A stretch of DNA of 32,521 nt from Thermoproteota archaeon. Its GTDB lineage: Archaea; Thermoproteota; Thermoprotei_A; Sulfolobales; Ignisphaeraceae. The position numbers were made by a program, and so were the translations under genes. How positions within the stretch are numbered: the first letter of the stretch is position 1; the number at the start of each line of letters is the position of its first letter. Positions 14,322 through 23,393 of this stretch are shown here, piece by piece. The DNA is taken from contig JAADCV010000093.1 of NCBI GenBank assembly GCA_013154235.1, forward strand, positions 1 through 32,521, written 5' to 3'. The notes under the pieces were generated by a model. The model searched no databases and was not told the DNA's origin. It saw only the letters and a program-made list of their open reading frames with translations.

Positions 14322-15083
14322 TCAAATGCCTACCCCGCACCTCCTTAGGAACCTAAGCGAGTTCTCCCGAATTACCTCCAGAACCTCGCTAGGATCCATC
14401 CCCTTTGCGCTAGCTATCGCGTGCACGACGTCGCGAACCATCGATGGGTGGAGCTTCATACCCCTGTAGTTATACGGTGCGTCGCTCTCGAGCAGCATCA
14501 TGTCTATGGGAGCTGCCTCCACAACCCTCCGATGCTTCTGCTGAATAGATATCGCTGGGTTCACGGATATCATGTAGCCCCTATCCCTTATCTCCTCGAG
14601 CAGCTCGAGAGGCCCAGTATACCAGTGGAACACGGCTACCGGGACATCGTTTCGGTACAGCATGTCTAGAACATCCCTCCACGTATTGACGCTGTGAACT
14701 GTCATTCCCAGCTGCAGCTCCCTAGCAACATCGATGAATAGCCTAAACACCTCCGTCTGGAAGGCGATGGTGTTAGGGCGGAACCTCTTGTCGAGACCCA
14801 CCTCGCCAACTATCCTAACTACGCTGCTGTTGCTCCTAATCAGCTCTGCAACCTCCTTAGCATCATCTATGCTCTCAGCCGTAACCTCCCAGGGGTGGAG
14901 CCCTAGGGCTGGTATAACCCAATCGATTCTCTTAGCTAGCTCGAGCGTTCTCCTAGACGATGGCAGGTCGTCGCTGACAGCAACGATGCTGATATCTAGC
15001 TCGCTGAAGCTCTCTATCTCCTCGTCGCTGAACTCGTGTAGGTGGCAATGACTGTCTAGGTACCTTCTCAGAACCCTCCTCAA
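14322..15083 (-). CDS. tatD: TatD-family metal-dependent hydrolase
   Basis: TIM-barrel metal hydrolase of the TatD group; members are often 3'-5' nucleases. The metal motif DSHCHLH is at residues 10-16, with GLHPWEV, GEVGLDKR (bridging Glu), HSVNTW, VFHWYTG and LESDAPY following in the family order. Length 253 aa is normal. Start is TTG at 15083, overlapping the amrS stop in a 4-bp TTGA, which indicates coupling. Whether it works on nucleic acid or in the AmrS pathway is unknown. Confidence 0.85.
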   Translation of the reverse strand: MRRVLRRYLDSHCHLHEFSDEEIESFSELDISIVAVSDDLPSSRRTLELAKRIDWVIPALGLHPWEVTAESIDDAKEVAELIRSNSSVVRIVGEVGLDKRFRPNTIAFQTEVFRLFIDVARELQLGMTVHSVNTWRDVLDMLYRNDVPVAVFHWYTGPLELLEEIRDRGYMISVNPAISIQQKHRRVVEAAPIDMMLLESDAPYNYRGMKLHPSMVRDVVHAIASAKGMDPSEVLEVIRENSLRFLRRCGVGI

Positions 15084-16228
15084 TGCTGCGACCTCTCTGC
15101 TAGCTCCCTAAGCTTAGACTCTGGAATGTGCACGAACTCAGTGTATAGCTCTAGGGGTACGTACGCAAACCTATCGCTCCTATACGTCGGATAGAGCTTC
15201 CCCCCGATATTGATCCTGTAGCCGCACTTCGGGCACCTGAACTGCTCGTCTAGCCTCCACTCCAGTATCTCGAACCCGAACCTCCTAATCACGAGCTCTC
15301 CGCAGTTCGGGCAGTACGTGTTCTCAAGCTCGTGCCCAGGAACGTTGCCTATGTACACGTAGTGAATCCCCTCCTCCTTAGCTACCCTAGCGTGCTTCTC
15401 GAGAGTCTCCACCGGGGTTGGAGGCACATCAATCATCTTGTAGTCCGGGTGGAACCTTAGGAAGTGCACTGGGGTCTCTGGACCTAGGTTCTCGACGATC
15501 CACCTCATCAGCTTCCTGCACTTCTCTAGGTCATCGCCATACCTAGGGACGACTAGGTCTGTAACCTCTACAAAGATCCCGCTACGCTTCATCTCCACCA
15601 TTGCCTGCAGAACGTACTCGAAGTGCCCTCGGGGAACAGCCGAGAACTTCTGCAGGAACTCGTCGTCTCCGTTGCCCTTGATGTCAACGGTTGCTGCGTT
15701 CACGAACTGCTTAACTAGGTCTAGGGTCTCGTCACTCATGTACCCGTTGGTGACCATCGTGTTGAATAGGCCGCGCTTCCTAGCGAGAATCCCTATATCG
15801 TAGGCGTAGTCTATGAACACCACGGGCTCGTTGTAGGTGTAGGTCACTCCGTGCGCCCCGTAGGCCTCGGCAAGCTTAACGACTAGCTCTGGATCAAGCC
15901 TCCATCCAGCTACCATCCTTCGCTGCGAAATATCCCAGTTCTGGCAGTACTTGCAGGCCCACGTGCATCCCGTGGTAGCTATCGAGAGCACCGCTGATCC
16001 AGGGTTGTAGTGGTAGAGAGGCTTCTTCTCTATAGGGTCGATAGCTACCGCTATAGCAAGTCCGTAGACAGCTAGGTAGAGCCTACCCCCGAAGTTCCAC
16101 CTAACCCCGCAGAAGCCGTGGCTTCCCTCAGGTATCCTGCACCTTCTCGGGCAGGCTAGGCACTCAATAACCTTCTTCTCGCTGTCAGCAACCCTAAACA
16201 GCTTGGAGAGCCTCAAAGCTGCGAGCAC
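15080..16228 (-). CDS. amrS: AmmeMemoRadiSam-system radical SAM enzyme
   Basis: COG1180-type radical SAM enzyme of the AmmeMemoRadiSam system; the reaction is not settled. An N-terminal Cys set (CLACPRRCRIPEG...GFCGVR) precedes the SAM cluster motif CTWACKYC (CX3CX2C) and YTYNEP. The C-terminal approximately 70 residues add two CxxC knuckles (YCPNCGEL and RCPKCGY), a zinc-ribbon-like module. Start could be GTG at 16228, but that codon lies within GGAGGTG; TTG at 16216 sits 9 nt after it and is more likely. The usual AMMECR1 and Memo partners are not in the window. Translationally coupled to tatD. Confidence 0.85.
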   Translation of the reverse strand: MLAALRLSKLFRVADSEKKVIECLACPRRCRIPEGSHGFCGVRWNFGGRLYLAVYGLAIAVAIDPIEKKPLYHYNPGSAVLSIATTGCTWACKYCQNWDISQRRMVAGWRLDPELVVKLAEAYGAHGVTYTYNEPVVFIDYAYDIGILARKRGLFNTMVTNGYMSDETLDLVKQFVNAATVDIKGNGDDEFLQKFSAVPRGHFEYVLQAMVEMKRSGIFVEVTDLVVPRYGDDLEKCRKLMRWIVENLGPETPVHFLRFHPDYKMIDVPPTPVETLEKHARVAKEEGIHYVYIGNVPGHELENTYCPNCGELVIRRFGFEILEWRLDEQFRCPKCGYRINIGGKLYPTYRSDRFAYVPLELYTEFVHIPESKLRELAERSQH

Positions 16229-16262
16229 CTCCTCTCTACAGAGTTCGGAAGGGTAGGCAATA

Positions 16263-16320
16263 TGGGATGATGAATCAACTCCGTCTGCGATCAGTGAGCG
16301 AGGCCGCTTCTACTGACCGC
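16263..16320 (+). ncRNA. C/D box sRNA candidate overlapping the folE 3' end
   Basis: C box ATGATGA 16267-16273; 11-nt guide ATCAACTCCGT 16274-16284; degenerate D' CTGC 16285-16288; 5-nt spacer; degenerate C' GTGAGCG 16294-16300; 12-nt guide AGGCCGCTTCTA 16301-16312; D box CTGA 16313-16316. Terminal boxes are canonical and internal ones degenerate, the common pattern. The folE TAG stop (16310-16312, minus strand) directly abuts the D box, as in the sir2 case. The D guide's complement TAGAAGCGGCCT resembles, with mismatches, the UUAGAAGCAGCCA segment of 23S rRNA recalled from E. coli. No clear promoter is seen. Confidence 0.65.
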
Positions 16321-16966
16321 TGTTCGAGGTTCCTCTAAGCCCCGAGAGCGAGAGTATCGCCTCCAGCCCCCTCCTCGGAGAGAAGACGAGCGTTAGCACG
16401 TCGCTTCTAAGCGCTGGATCCTCGCTAAACCTCCCTCTCGTCGCCACGGTAACCATCTTCATCGGCTCCCTAACGCCCCTAACGATGGTGCACATGTGGT
16501 ACGCCTCGATAACCACCATGACTCCCTGCGGAGATATCTCGCTGTATATGAAGTCAGCTATCTGCTCAGTAAGCCTCTCCTGTATCTGGAGCCTTCTCGA
16601 GAAGGCGTTCACGATCCTAGCGAACTTGCTTAGACCGAGCACCCTCCCGTTTGGTATGTAAGCTATGTGCGCGAGCCCGATTATTGGAAGCATGTGGTGC
16701 TCACACATAGACCTAACGGGAATGTCGTTAACCACCACAACGTCCCCGATCCTTATGGGGGCAGCCACCTCCTCGTCCTCGACGCTGAAGGTCTTGAGGT
16801 ACCTCCTAGGGTCGTCGAAGTAGCCGCTGAGAAGCTCCTCGATAAGCATCCTAGCTACCCTCCTCGGAGTCTCCCTAAGCCCCTCCCTCTCTGGATCCTC
16901 TCCTATGGCTAGGAGGAGCTGCCGCACCAAATCCTCTATCCTTCTATACAACTCGGGCCCTCCCAT
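16310..16966 (-). CDS. folE: GTP cyclohydrolase I (FolE type)
   Basis: Converts GTP to 7,8-dihydroneopterin triphosphate, which in archaea feeds archaeosine, 7-deazaguanine or pterin synthesis. Zinc ligands Cys88 and His91 are in [11 protein letters not shown], and Cys159 is in [11 protein letters not shown]. The binding signatures [10 protein letters not shown] (110-119) and [14 protein letters not shown] (124-137) are intact. The C-terminus runs about 25 residues past the usual end ([15 protein letters not shown]...). ATG start overlaps the upstream radical SAM gene by 23 bp and is preceded by GAGGAGGT. Many archaea use MptA or FolE2 instead, so the type I enzyme is a useful lineage marker. 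Confidence 0.93.
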   Translation of the reverse strand: MGGPELYRRIEDLVRQLLLAIGEDPEREGLRETPRRVARMLIEELLSGYFDDPRRYLKTFSVEDEEVAAPIRIGDVVVVNDIPVRSMCEHHMLPIIGLAHIAYIPNGRVLGLSKFARIVNAFSRRLQIQERLTEQIADFIYSEISPQGVMVVIEAYHMCTIVRGVREPMKMVTVATRGRFSEDPALRSDVLTLVFSPRRGLEAILSLSGLRGTSNSGQ

Positions 16967-17858
16967 ACCTCCTCACCAGAGGCGCTAGGTCTCGAAGCGT
17001 GGGTAAGAGACGCTCTCCATCGATCTCCAGCGTCCCATCATCGAGCACACTGTATCTAGGTGGGGCTAGCGCCATAGCCTTTCTCCTCAGTCTCCTCGCG
17101 TGCTGCACGCGATCCTTGAACTTAGCGGTACATACGCGTATCGCTATATCGAGCCCCTCGTCCTCCGCCCACCTAAGAACCTCTAGCGCAGCCTCAGCGC
17201 TACCCCTAACCACCCTACCATCCTCCGAGGGCTGCAGCCCCCTAGCTAGAAGCCTATCGACGTTTGTCTCAGTAACCTCGAGCTCGTTGAGGTTCACGAA
17301 CTCTGCACCCCGTCTCCACGCCTCTAGAACAACAGCTTTGAGTAGGGGTGGTATGGGGAGCGCTGGCACCTCGACGCCTACACTCATCGGGGTCTCCCTA
17401 GCGGCGTAGCTAACGAGATTCCACACGTCTCTGTCCACCGGATGAAACCTCAGCTCGTCTATCCATGCATCGCTAAGAGCGTCTATGGCTCTGGTAGATG
17501 TGTAGAGGCCGCAGGTATACGCGTGGATATGGATGTAGCTCCCGAAGGCATCCCTCACGAACCGCACTATCTCCGTAACCTTATCGATGCACTGGAGGGG
17601 CTCGCCGCCAGTTATGGAGATGCCTCTAGCGCCAACAGCACTGATCTCGTCAACGATATCTAGCGGTGTAGCAACGGGCTCCTCGTCAGCGTAGAGAGCC
17701 CCTCTCGATCTTCTACGCGGGCTCAGGGGGCAGTAGAAGCAGCTAGCGCTACACCCGCTCGAGACGAATACAACGACCTTGAGGCCAGCTATGCACAGCC
17801 TGCAGCCCTCAGCCATCCTACCTATCCAGTACCCTAGGGTGTCGCTACCTCTAGCCAC
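16944..17858 (-). CDS. Radical SAM protein, COG2108-like
   Basis: Radical SAM enzyme related to pyruvate formate-lyase activases. An N-terminal pair of Cys (GCRLCIAG near residues 18-25) precedes the cluster motif CSASCFYC (CX3CX2C) near 35-42 and [10 protein letters not shown]. The strand pattern matches the archaeal COG2108 group, whose reaction is unknown. It is not a good match to QueE despite sitting next to folE. Start is GTG at 17858 ([12 protein letters not shown]). Overlap with folE by 23 bp implies co-translation, so a pterin or deazaguanine role is possible but unproven. Confidence 0.75.
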   Translation of the reverse strand: MARGSDTLGYWIGRMAEGCRLCIAGLKVVVFVSSGCSASCFYCPLSPRRRSRGALYADEEPVATPLDIVDEISAVGARGISITGGEPLQCIDKVTEIVRFVRDAFGSYIHIHAYTCGLYTSTRAIDALSDAWIDELRFHPVDRDVWNLVSYAARETPMSVGVEVPALPIPPLLKAVVLEAWRRGAEFVNLNELEVTETNVDRLLARGLQPSEDGRVVRGSAEAALEVLRWAEDEGLDIAIRVCTAKFKDRVQHARRLRRKAMALAPPRYSVLDDGTLEIDGERLLPTLRDLAPLVRRYGRARVV

Positions 17859-17932
17859 TGCAACGACCCTATTTACCCACGGGTGGCACGAGTCTATAGG
17901 GATCTCTATAGCTATGGGGTAGGTGCCTAGAG

Positions 17933-19141
17933 TTGAATGGAGTGCTGCTAGCTATAGTGCTCTACGTGCTGATAACGACGATGCTAGCCATGGCTACGAG
18001 GGGCGAGGAGATAAGGGTGTTTGGACGGCGGCTCGTGTTCACGATAGCTGGGTTCCTCATCTATTTAGGGGGAGAGAGGAGGGCTCGTAGGAGAGCCTCT
18101 ACACCTAAGCCCCTAGCCGTAGCTATGGTTGGAGCGACCCTAGTTGGAATAGCGCTGTTCTACACCCAGATGCTCCCCCTCATGATAAGGACCGTGGCCC
18201 AGTTCATAGGTGCAGCCACGGGTGTTAGCCACGCAGCGCCCCAGCCTACCGTGATCCCGCTGCCCCTAGTCTTCACCTACAGCTCGATCATACCCTACGT
18301 GCTGATAGGGCTAGGCATAGCCGTTGTAGCTCACGAAACCATGCACGCGATCATTGCGCTTAGGGAGGGTGTTAGCGTGAGGAGCTGGGGGGTTGGTGTA
18401 GTAGCGCTGATCCCCCTAGCTTTCGTCGAGGTAGATGAGCAGGAGTTCAACTCCTCGCCAAAGAGATCCCGCGCCGCAGTCCTAAGCGCAGGCCCCTTCG
18501 CTAACGCCGTGATAGCTCTAGCGACCCTAGCCATATTCGTAGCGTCTAGCCATGCTCTAGCAGCGTGGGCTCAGCCAGCGATAGTTATTCAGAGCATAGA
18601 CTGCAGCGTATGCGTAGGCGGATGCCCAGCACGCTCAGCTGGGCTCCAGCCTGGAGACATTATCGCGTACATCAACGGTTCGCCGATACACAGCTTCCAG
18701 CAGCTCAAGGAGGCTATCGAGAGAGCTGGCTACGGTGGAAAGCTGCTAGCAACTCTATGTAGCCCTAGCGGGGAGTGCCGAAACGTGAGCATAGTTCTAT
18801 CAGCGTGGTTTAGGGGTAGCAACAGGCCCTGCATAGGCGTAGAGCTTAGGCCTGGGTACGCAGTATTCGAGAACGGCGTGGCTCTCATTCCGCCGCAGCT
18901 ATCAGCGCTAGTCCAGCTGGTCAGAGCATCGTTCTTCACCTTCATAATAAACTACAGCCTATTCGTATTCAACGCGATACCCCTGATAATAACCGATGGG
19001 TCTAAGCTGCTGAGGGTGCTAGCCGAGGGTAGGCCTAGGCTAGAGAAGCTCTTCGCGTCTAGAGCTTTCGACATAGTTAACGCCGTGGTTATAGGTGCGG
19101 CTATGGCTGTCTCGACCTACCTAATACTCGTAGGGGCCTAG
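17933..19141 (+). CDS. M50 / site-2 protease with PDZ domain
   Basis: Intramembrane zinc metalloprotease of the S2P family. Helices occur near residues 5-20, 30-45 and 63-85. The zinc motif HETMH (HEXXH) lies near 139-143 within GIAVVAHETMHAIIALREG. A PDZ domain occupies about 215-300 (SAGLQPGDIIAYINGSP), and the third ligand Asp is in NAIPLIITDG. An extra Cys pair (CSVCVGGCP) lies at the front of the PDZ domain. Start is TTG at 17933 with AGGTG 7 nt upstream. Followed 4 bp later by the GNAT gene. The substrate, perhaps a membrane-bound regulator, is unknown. Confidence 0.85.
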   Translation: MNGVLLAIVLYVLITTMLAMATRGEEIRVFGRRLVFTIAGFLIYLGGERRARRRASTPKPLAVAMVGATLVGIALFYTQMLPLMIRTVAQFIGAATGVSHAAPQPTVIPLPLVFTYSSIIPYVLIGLGIAVVAHETMHAIIALREGVSVRSWGVGVVALIPLAFVEVDEQEFNSSPKRSRAAVLSAGPFANAVIALATLAIFVASSHALAAWAQPAIVIQSIDCSVCVGGCPARSAGLQPGDIIAYINGSPIHSFQQLKEAIERAGYGGKLLATLCSPSGECRNVSIVLSAWFRGSNRPCIGVELRPGYAVFENGVALIPPQLSALVQLVRASFFTFIINYSLFVFNAIPLIITDGSKLLRVLAEGRPRLEKLFASRAFDIVNAVVIGAAMAVSTYLILVGA

Positions 19142-19145
19142 CGGC

Positions 19146-19619
19146 ATGCAGCTCAGGGTGCGTAGGTCTAGGATCGAGGATCTACCGGAGGTGTGTAGGC
19201 TTGAGAGAGCGTGCTTCAAGCACCCCTACCCACCCCAGCTGCTCTACATGTTCATGACCCTCTACCCCGAGCTCTTCCTAATCGCTGAGTGCGAAGGTAG
19301 GGTCGTTGGCTACGTGTGCGGCGTCGTGAGAAGAGATGGCTTCGGGCACATAGTCTCGATATGCGTTGATCCAGGGTATAGGCGTAGAGGTATAGGCAGA
19401 ACGCTTATGGAGTCTATCGAGAGGGTGTTTAGAGAGGTGTTCAACATCTGCAGGTTTAGACTCGAGGTTCGTGTTAGCAATGTTGCTGCTATCAAGCTCT
19501 ACGAAAAGCTAGGGTTCAAGATAGCGAGGAGGCTGAGATCCTACTACCTAGACGGGGAAGACGCGTACCTGATGATAAAGGATCTCTGCGTAGATAAGTC
19601 TAAGAACGTGGGGAGCTAA
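19146..19619 (+). CDS. GNAT N-acetyltransferase, RimI/Ard1-like
   Basis: Acetyl-CoA-dependent acetyltransferase resembling the archaeal N-terminal protein acetyltransferase. Residues about 20-32 (LERACFKHPYPPQ) match the RimI/Ard1 substrate loop. The acetyl-CoA signature RRRGIGRTLM is near 78-87, and EVRVSNVAAIKLYEKLGF near 107-124 is the RimI-type motif. Length 157 aa is typical. ATG start 4 bp after the protease gene and 15 bp before the polymerase gene, so the three genes probably share a transcript. Confidence 0.85.
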   Translation: MQLRVRRSRIEDLPEVCRLERACFKHPYPPQLLYMFMTLYPELFLIAECEGRVVGYVCGVVRRDGFGHIVSICVDPGYRRRGIGRTLMESIERVFREVFNICRFRLEVRVSNVAAIKLYEKLGFKIARRLRSYYLDGEDAYLMIKDLCVDKSKNVGS

Positions 19620-19634
19620 CTGATTCGGGGAGCT

Positions 19635-22043
19635 ATGGGTAGGGAGAGGATAGCTATCTACGTTCTCGACGCAAGCTACGAGGTTCACGGAAACGAGCCC
19701 GTGGTGCTGATATGGGGGATTACAGAGGACGGGAGGAGGGTTCTGCTACGTGATAAGAGGTTTAGACCCTACTTCTACGCTCTTCTAGACCCCTCGATCC
19801 ATGGTAAGGAGGACGCTGTTCTGAGCTCGATAAAGCAGCTCACCCGCCCTAGATCGCCCATAACATCTGTCGAGCTCCTAGAGAAGAGGTTCTTTGGGAA
19901 GCCAGCTCGCGTAGCTAAGATCGTTACCGTGCTTCCGGAGAGCGTTAGGGAGTATAGGGAGCTGGTAAAGAAGCTACCCGGCGTTAAGGACGTTCTGGAG
20001 GCTGACATAAGGTTCGCTATGAGGTACCTCATAGACAACGCCGTGTATCCATGCTCGTGGCACGTGTTCGAGGTTGAGGACGCTGGAACAAGCCCTATGT
20101 ACGTAGTTGATAGGATCTACGACATAGTTAGCGTTGGCGAGAGGCTAGATAGAGTAACGCCGCCAGACATGCGGGTAATGGCCTTCGATATCGAGGTCTA
20201 CAACCCTCGAGGAGCCCCGAAGGCGAGTAGGGACCCTGTTATAATCGTAGCTGTTCGAACATCTGATGGAAGGATCGAGCAGTTCCTAGCTGAGGGCCGC
20301 GATGATAGGCCAGCGATAAGGAGGTTCGTCGAGTTCGTCCAGAGCTTCGATCCAGACGTGATCGTTGGGTACAACTCGAATAGCTTCGACTGGCCCTACC
20401 TCCTCGAGAGGTGTAGGTACCTAGGGATAAGGCTAGAGGTTGGTAGGAGAAGAGGTGCTGAGCCTAGGCAGAGCGTCTACGGCCACATCTCGGTTCCGGG
20501 TAGGCTAAACGTCGACCTATACGACTTCGCTGAGGAGATGCCGGAGGTGAAGGTGAAGAGCCTAGATGAGGTCGCGGAGTTCCTAGGAGTGATGAAGAAG
20601 AGCGAGCGAACCAACATTCCGTGGTACGAGATCTACCGGTACTGGGACGACGAGAAGCTGAGGCCTAAGCTCCTAGCCTACTCCAGAGACGATGTAGAAG
20701 CGACCTACAGGATAGCTGAGAAGCTTCTACCCTTCGGCATCCAGCTCTCAGCAATAACCGGGGTCCCACTAGACCAGGTTATGGCTGCTAGCGTAGGGTT
20801 TAGGCTTGAGTGGTACCTAATTAGAGCTGCCTTCAGCTACAACGAGCTCGTTCCCAACAGGGTCGAGAGACCCTACGAGCCGTATCGCGGAGCCATAGTT
20901 CTAGAGCCTAAGAAGGGTGTTCACGAGAACGTTGCTGTTCTAGACTTCTCGGCGATGTACCCCAGCATAATGATGAAGTACAACATAGGTCCTGACACCA
21001 TAGTTAGGGATCCTAGCGAGTGCGGAGAGGCTGGGTGCTACCAAGCTCCAGAGGTTGGGTACCTGTTCAGGAAGGAGCCGCCGGGATTCTTCAAGAAGGT
21101 TCTAGAGACCCTCGTTAGCGCTAGGAAGAGGATCAAGGAGCAGATGAAGGGGCTAGACCCGAGGAGTCCGGAGTACCGGGTTCTCGATGAGAGGCAGAAG
21201 GCTCTAAAGGTTCTAGCTAACGCTGCCTACGGCTACATGGGTTGGACTGGAGCTAGGTGGTACTGTAGGGAGTGCGCTGAGGCTGTAACGGCGTGGGGTA
21301 GGGAAACTATTAGGAGAGCTATCGAGCTCGCTAGAAGCCTAGGGCTAACCGTTATCTACGGCGATACCGACTCGCTGTTCGTCAAGTACGACCCGGAGAA
21401 GGTTAGGAAATTCATCGAGCTGGTGGAGAAGGAGCTAGGCCTCGAGATAAAGATCGATAAGGTGTACAAGAGGGTGTTCTTCACCGAAGCCAAGAAGAGG
21501 TACGTGGGGCTAACAGAGAGCGGATACATAGACGTGGTTGGGTTCGAAGCGGTTAGAGGCGATTGGGCGGAGATAGCTAAGGAGATGCAGGAGAAGGTTG
21601 CGGAGATAGTGCTCAAAACCATGGATCCTAAGAAGGCTGTCGAGTTCGTTAGAAAGGAGCTTCAGAGGATCCGAGAGGAGGTCGAGAAGGGAACAGCCCC
21701 TATAGAGAAGTTCGTTATCTGGAAGACCCTCTCGAAGCCCCTTAAGGACTACGAGGTTGAGGCACCCCACGTGGTTGCAGCTAAGTACCTCATGAAGATG
21801 GGGTACCAGGTTGAGGTTGGGGACAAGATCGGGTACGTGATAGTTAAGGGCAGCGGAAAGGTTTCGGAGAGAGCTAGGCCCTACATAGCGGTGAGCGTCA
21901 AGGACATAGACCTCGACTACTACATAGACCACCAGATAGTTCCAGCAGTCCTGAGAATCCTAGAGTACTTCGGGATAACGGAGAAGCAGATCAAGACTGT
22001 GGGCAAGGCTAGGAGAACGCTCTTTGACTATGGAAAGAAGTAG
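19635..22043 (+). CDS. polB: Family B DNA polymerase
   Basis: Replicative/repair DNA polymerase with proofreading. Exonuclease motifs: FDIEVY 184-189, GYNSNSFDWPY 245-255, YSRDDVEATY 349-358. Polymerase motifs: DFSAMYPSI 437-445, KVLANAAYGYMGW 525-537, YGDTDS 575-580. All catalytic acidic residues are present. The N-terminal FRPYFYALL (43-51) matches the template-uracil read-ahead pocket of archaeal family B enzymes. Length 802 aa, with no intein at the usual motif sites. ATG start. Ends 2 bp from the convergent dnaG stop. Close in pattern to the crenarchaeal main PolB rather than a diverged paralogue. Confidence 0.96.
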   Translation: MGRERIAIYVLDASYEVHGNEPVVLIWGITEDGRRVLLRDKRFRPYFYALLDPSIHGKEDAVLSSIKQLTRPRSPITSVELLEKRFFGKPARVAKIVTVLPESVREYRELVKKLPGVKDVLEADIRFAMRYLIDNAVYPCSWHVFEVEDAGTSPMYVVDRIYDIVSVGERLDRVTPPDMRVMAFDIEVYNPRGAPKASRDPVIIVAVRTSDGRIEQFLAEGRDDRPAIRRFVEFVQSFDPDVIVGYNSNSFDWPYLLERCRYLGIRLEVGRRRGAEPRQSVYGHISVPGRLNVDLYDFAEEMPEVKVKSLDEVAEFLGVMKKSERTNIPWYEIYRYWDDEKLRPKLLAYSRDDVEATYRIAEKLLPFGIQLSAITGVPLDQVMAASVGFRLEWYLIRAAFSYNELVPNRVERPYEPYRGAIVLEPKKGVHENVAVLDFSAMYPSIMMKYNIGPDTIVRDPSECGEAGCYQAPEVGYLFRKEPPGFFKKVLETLVSARKRIKEQMKGLDPRSPEYRVLDERQKALKVLANAAYGYMGWTGARWYCRECAEAVTAWGRETIRRAIELARSLGLTVIYGDTDSLFVKYDPEKVRKFIELVEKELGLEIKIDKVYKRVFFTEAKKRYVGLTESGYIDVVGFEAVRGDWAEIAKEMQEKVAEIVLKTMDPKKAVEFVRKELQRIREEVEKGTAPIEKFVIWKTLSKPLKDYEVEAPHVVAAKYLMKMGYQVEVGDKIGYVIVKGSGKVSERARPYIAVSVKDIDLDYYIDHQIVPAVLRILEYFGITEKQIKTVGKARRTLFDYGKK

Positions 22044-22045
22044 TT

Positions 22046-23377
22046 TTAAACCGGTATGGATAGCTCTTGGAGCGTTAGGGTAACCACATCCTTGGGCTTC
22101 CGAGCTAGGTTCCCCACCCTAACACCTATCAGCATCTTTACCCCGCGGCTGCTAGCAACATCAACAAGCCTCTGCGTAATTATGCCATCGAAGACCACTG
22201 CAAACACCTTCCCGAACTCCACCTTCTGAAGCTTGTCAACGAGGTCCCTAACCGGGATCCTCTCGATGGGCTTCCAGCTCCTGTCGTAGAGGATAGCCTC
22301 TAGCGTTCCTAGAAGCTTCTTAGCCTCCTCAACAACCTCGAGCGGTACCTCGTAGCTCTCCTTAACCTCTACCATAGCTGGAGCCGCGGGAGCTGCGGGC
22401 TTAGCTGGAGCCTGAGCAAGGGGCTTCTCTACAGCAGCTGCTACTGTAGGTGCTTGCTGCTGCGCTGGAGCTGGGCTTGGCTGGGGAGCTGGAGGTGGTG
22501 CGGGCTTCTGCTCGGCAGCCTTCTCTCTCTTCGCTTTCTCCTCCCTCTCCTTCTTCTCTAGCATTGCTAGGAACTGGCTAGCTGGCACAGCGTTCTTCAG
22601 AGCCTTGGCTATCTCCTTCCCGGTGAGCTCCTCAACCTCCTTGCCTGGTGGGGCTCTAGCCACGTAGTCTATGTCTGCAACCTTAAGCACCTCCCTAGCT
22701 ATAGCCTCGCCCATCCTATCTCCATCGACGAAGAGTATCGCTGTCTTCTTAGCTGCTAGCCTAACTATGGTCTCAGGTATCTTTCCTCCGATGGCTGCGC
22801 CCTCGAGAGCTATCACGTTCCTGTAGCCGTACCTCAGCATGTTGAGGACGTCGGCTCTCCCCTCCACTATTATTATAGTGTCGCTTCTATCTACGTCTGG
22901 CCCAGCTGGGAGCCTCTCTGGGCCGTAGTATGTTAGCTCCGCTATCCTAACCTCCTCAGCTATGGTGTTCAGAACCTCCTTTAGGTCTGGGGCTCTCTCG
23001 ACGAAGAACTTCTTCGCTATCTCCTTAGCTCTCTCAACTATCTTCTTCAGCCTCTCCGCCCTAACGTCCACGATATCTATAACCTGTATCCTAGCTGGGT
23101 AGGGACCAACCCTCTCGACAGCCTCTATCATTGCGGCTAGCAGCGCTGTTTCTATCCTATCCAGGTTTGATGGAACGAATATCTCTCCAACGGTCTTGCT
23201 GTTCTGGTGCTTGATATCAACGCTTATCCTCCCTATCCTACCCTTCTCCTGCAGCTCCCTCAGATCGAACTCCTCGCCGAAGAGACCCTCAGTGTACCCG
23301 AATATAGCGCCGATTATGTCTGAGCGCTCGACCCTCCCGTCTACCTCGACTCTAGCCCTTATCACGTACTTAGCCAT
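22046..23377 (-). CDS. dnaG: Archaeal DnaG-like primase / exosome subunit
   Basis: TOPRIM-domain protein that in archaea makes RNA primers in vitro and is a subunit of the RNA exosome. N-terminal domain 1-160, TOPRIM with IIIVEGRADV (168-177, Glu172) and FVDGD (216-220, both Asp present). A Pro/Ala/Gln-rich flexible linker at about 288-334 follows, then a C-terminal domain (YDRSWKPIERIPVRDLVD). Length 443 aa. ATG start, 16 bp after the tyrS stop, with GGGGTGA upstream. Last gene of the pheS-pheT-tyrS-dnaG unit. Confidence 0.95.
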   Translation of the reverse strand: MAKYVIRARVEVDGRVERSDIIGAIFGYTEGLFGEEFDLRELQEKGRIGRISVDIKHQNSKTVGEIFVPSNLDRIETALLAAMIEAVERVGPYPARIQVIDIVDVRAERLKKIVERAKEIAKKFFVERAPDLKEVLNTIAEEVRIAELTYYGPERLPAGPDVDRSDTIIIVEGRADVLNMLRYGYRNVIALEGAAIGGKIPETIVRLAAKKTAILFVDGDRMGEAIAREVLKVADIDYVARAPPGKEVEELTGKEIAKALKNAVPASQFLAMLEKKEREEKAKREKAAEQKPAPPPAPQPSPAPAQQQAPTVAAAVEKPLAQAPAKPAAPAAPAMVEVKESYEVPLEVVEEAKKLLGTLEAILYDRSWKPIERIPVRDLVDKLQKVEFGKVFAVVFDGIITQRLVDVASSRGVKMLIGVRVGNLARKPKDVVTLTLQELSIPV

Positions 23378-23393
23378 GGATTCACCCCGATAT

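Noticed and set aside
20965-20998. ATGATGA followed 15 nt later by CTGA, like half a C/D sRNA
   Set aside because: It lies in polB motif A coding sequence (MMKYNIGPD), which explains the bases, and no D'/C' pair follows.
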